DNA of 64,000 bases from Pterobdella sp. o SKG-2022 (taxonomy: Eukaryota > Annelida > Clitellata > Hirudinida > Piscicolidae): positions 7,724,079-7,788,078 of the forward strand of contig OZ038321.1 of NCBI GenBank assembly GCA_964035795.1; not shown here. Reading direction: 5' to 3'. More notes on this DNA, generated by a model, which did no database searches, was not told where the DNA came from, and was given only the letters and a program-made list of their open reading frames with translations. How positions within the stretch are numbered: position 1 is the first letter of the stretch.

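Larger units (their letters stand above)
11384..64000 (-). repeat. 159-bp tandem array, about 336 units, within the coding exon
   Basis: The period is 159 bp. The same word (acaacatt of the plus strand) occurs at 11521 and 63943. The distance, 52,422 bases, equals 335 units exactly once 16 units of 108 bp (51 bases missing each) and one of 132 bp (27 bases missing, 30601-30732) are allowed for. All length variants are multiples of three. Substitution variants recur at regular spacings, showing repeated block duplication. The plus strand is markedly G+T-rich, so the mRNA is A+C-rich. The array continues past the window edge. Confidence 0.97.

Noticed and set aside
11384..64000. CRISPR-like or non-coding satellite interpretation of the array
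   Set aside because: Units are directly contiguous with no spacers, so not CRISPR. Pure satellite is not excluded, but the long open frame, three-fold indels and in-phase anchor exon favour coding.
11084..64000. Bacterial Thr-rich surface adhesin
   Set aside because: LINE retrotransposons, an intron and poly(A)-type signals around it show a eukaryotic genome.

Overview
This window is eukaryotic and almost certainly from an AT-rich invertebrate metazoan. The evidence is three degenerate LINE-type retrotransposon fragments, textbook splice sites with a short (94 bp) intron, AATAAA-type poly(A) signals and long microsatellites. I cannot fix the phylum from the sequence; a cnidarian, flatworm or tunicate would all fit.

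Layout. 1-2.9 kb is AT-rich and holds at most two small exon candidates: a possible last exon with a poly(A) signal at 1516-1722, and a possible first coding exon with a consensus donor at 2021-2034. 2.9-5.9 kb is a nearly complete but broken L2/CR1-like LINE on the minus strand, with recognisable endonuclease and reverse transcriptase. A (TAAA)n tract (5.88-6.13 kb) abuts its 5' end. 6.8-7.2 kb is the 3' end of a different LINE on the plus strand. It runs directly into an uninterrupted (TAC)568 tract (7198-8901), on whose far side lies a fragment of a LINE endonuclease in the opposite orientation (8.93-9.07 kb). 9.1-10.9 kb has no recognisable gene.

The main object is 10.9-64 kb: the 3' part of one enormous minus-strand gene for a Thr/Ser-rich, mucin-like protein. 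One open frame of over 52.9 kb (more than 17,600 codons, still open at the window edge) is built from about 336 tandem copies of a 53-residue (159-bp) unit. It has 16 short 108-bp units and one 132-bp unit, so every length change is a multiple of three. The array ends (protein C-terminal side) in a decayed unit, then a unique 45-residue stalk whose stop codon lies inside a GTTAGT splice donor. Removing a 94-bp intron joins the frame, in phase, to a last exon encoding one transmembrane helix and a short tail. The likely product is therefore a giant membrane-anchored mucin, with the unspliced form ending before the membrane anchor. Its N-terminus (expected signal peptide) lies beyond base 64000.

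The array has satellite-like higher-order organisation: blocks of 5, 9 and 12 units, and a 2,601-bp period carrying short units. It therefore behaves as a recently homogenised tandem array as well as a coding exon.
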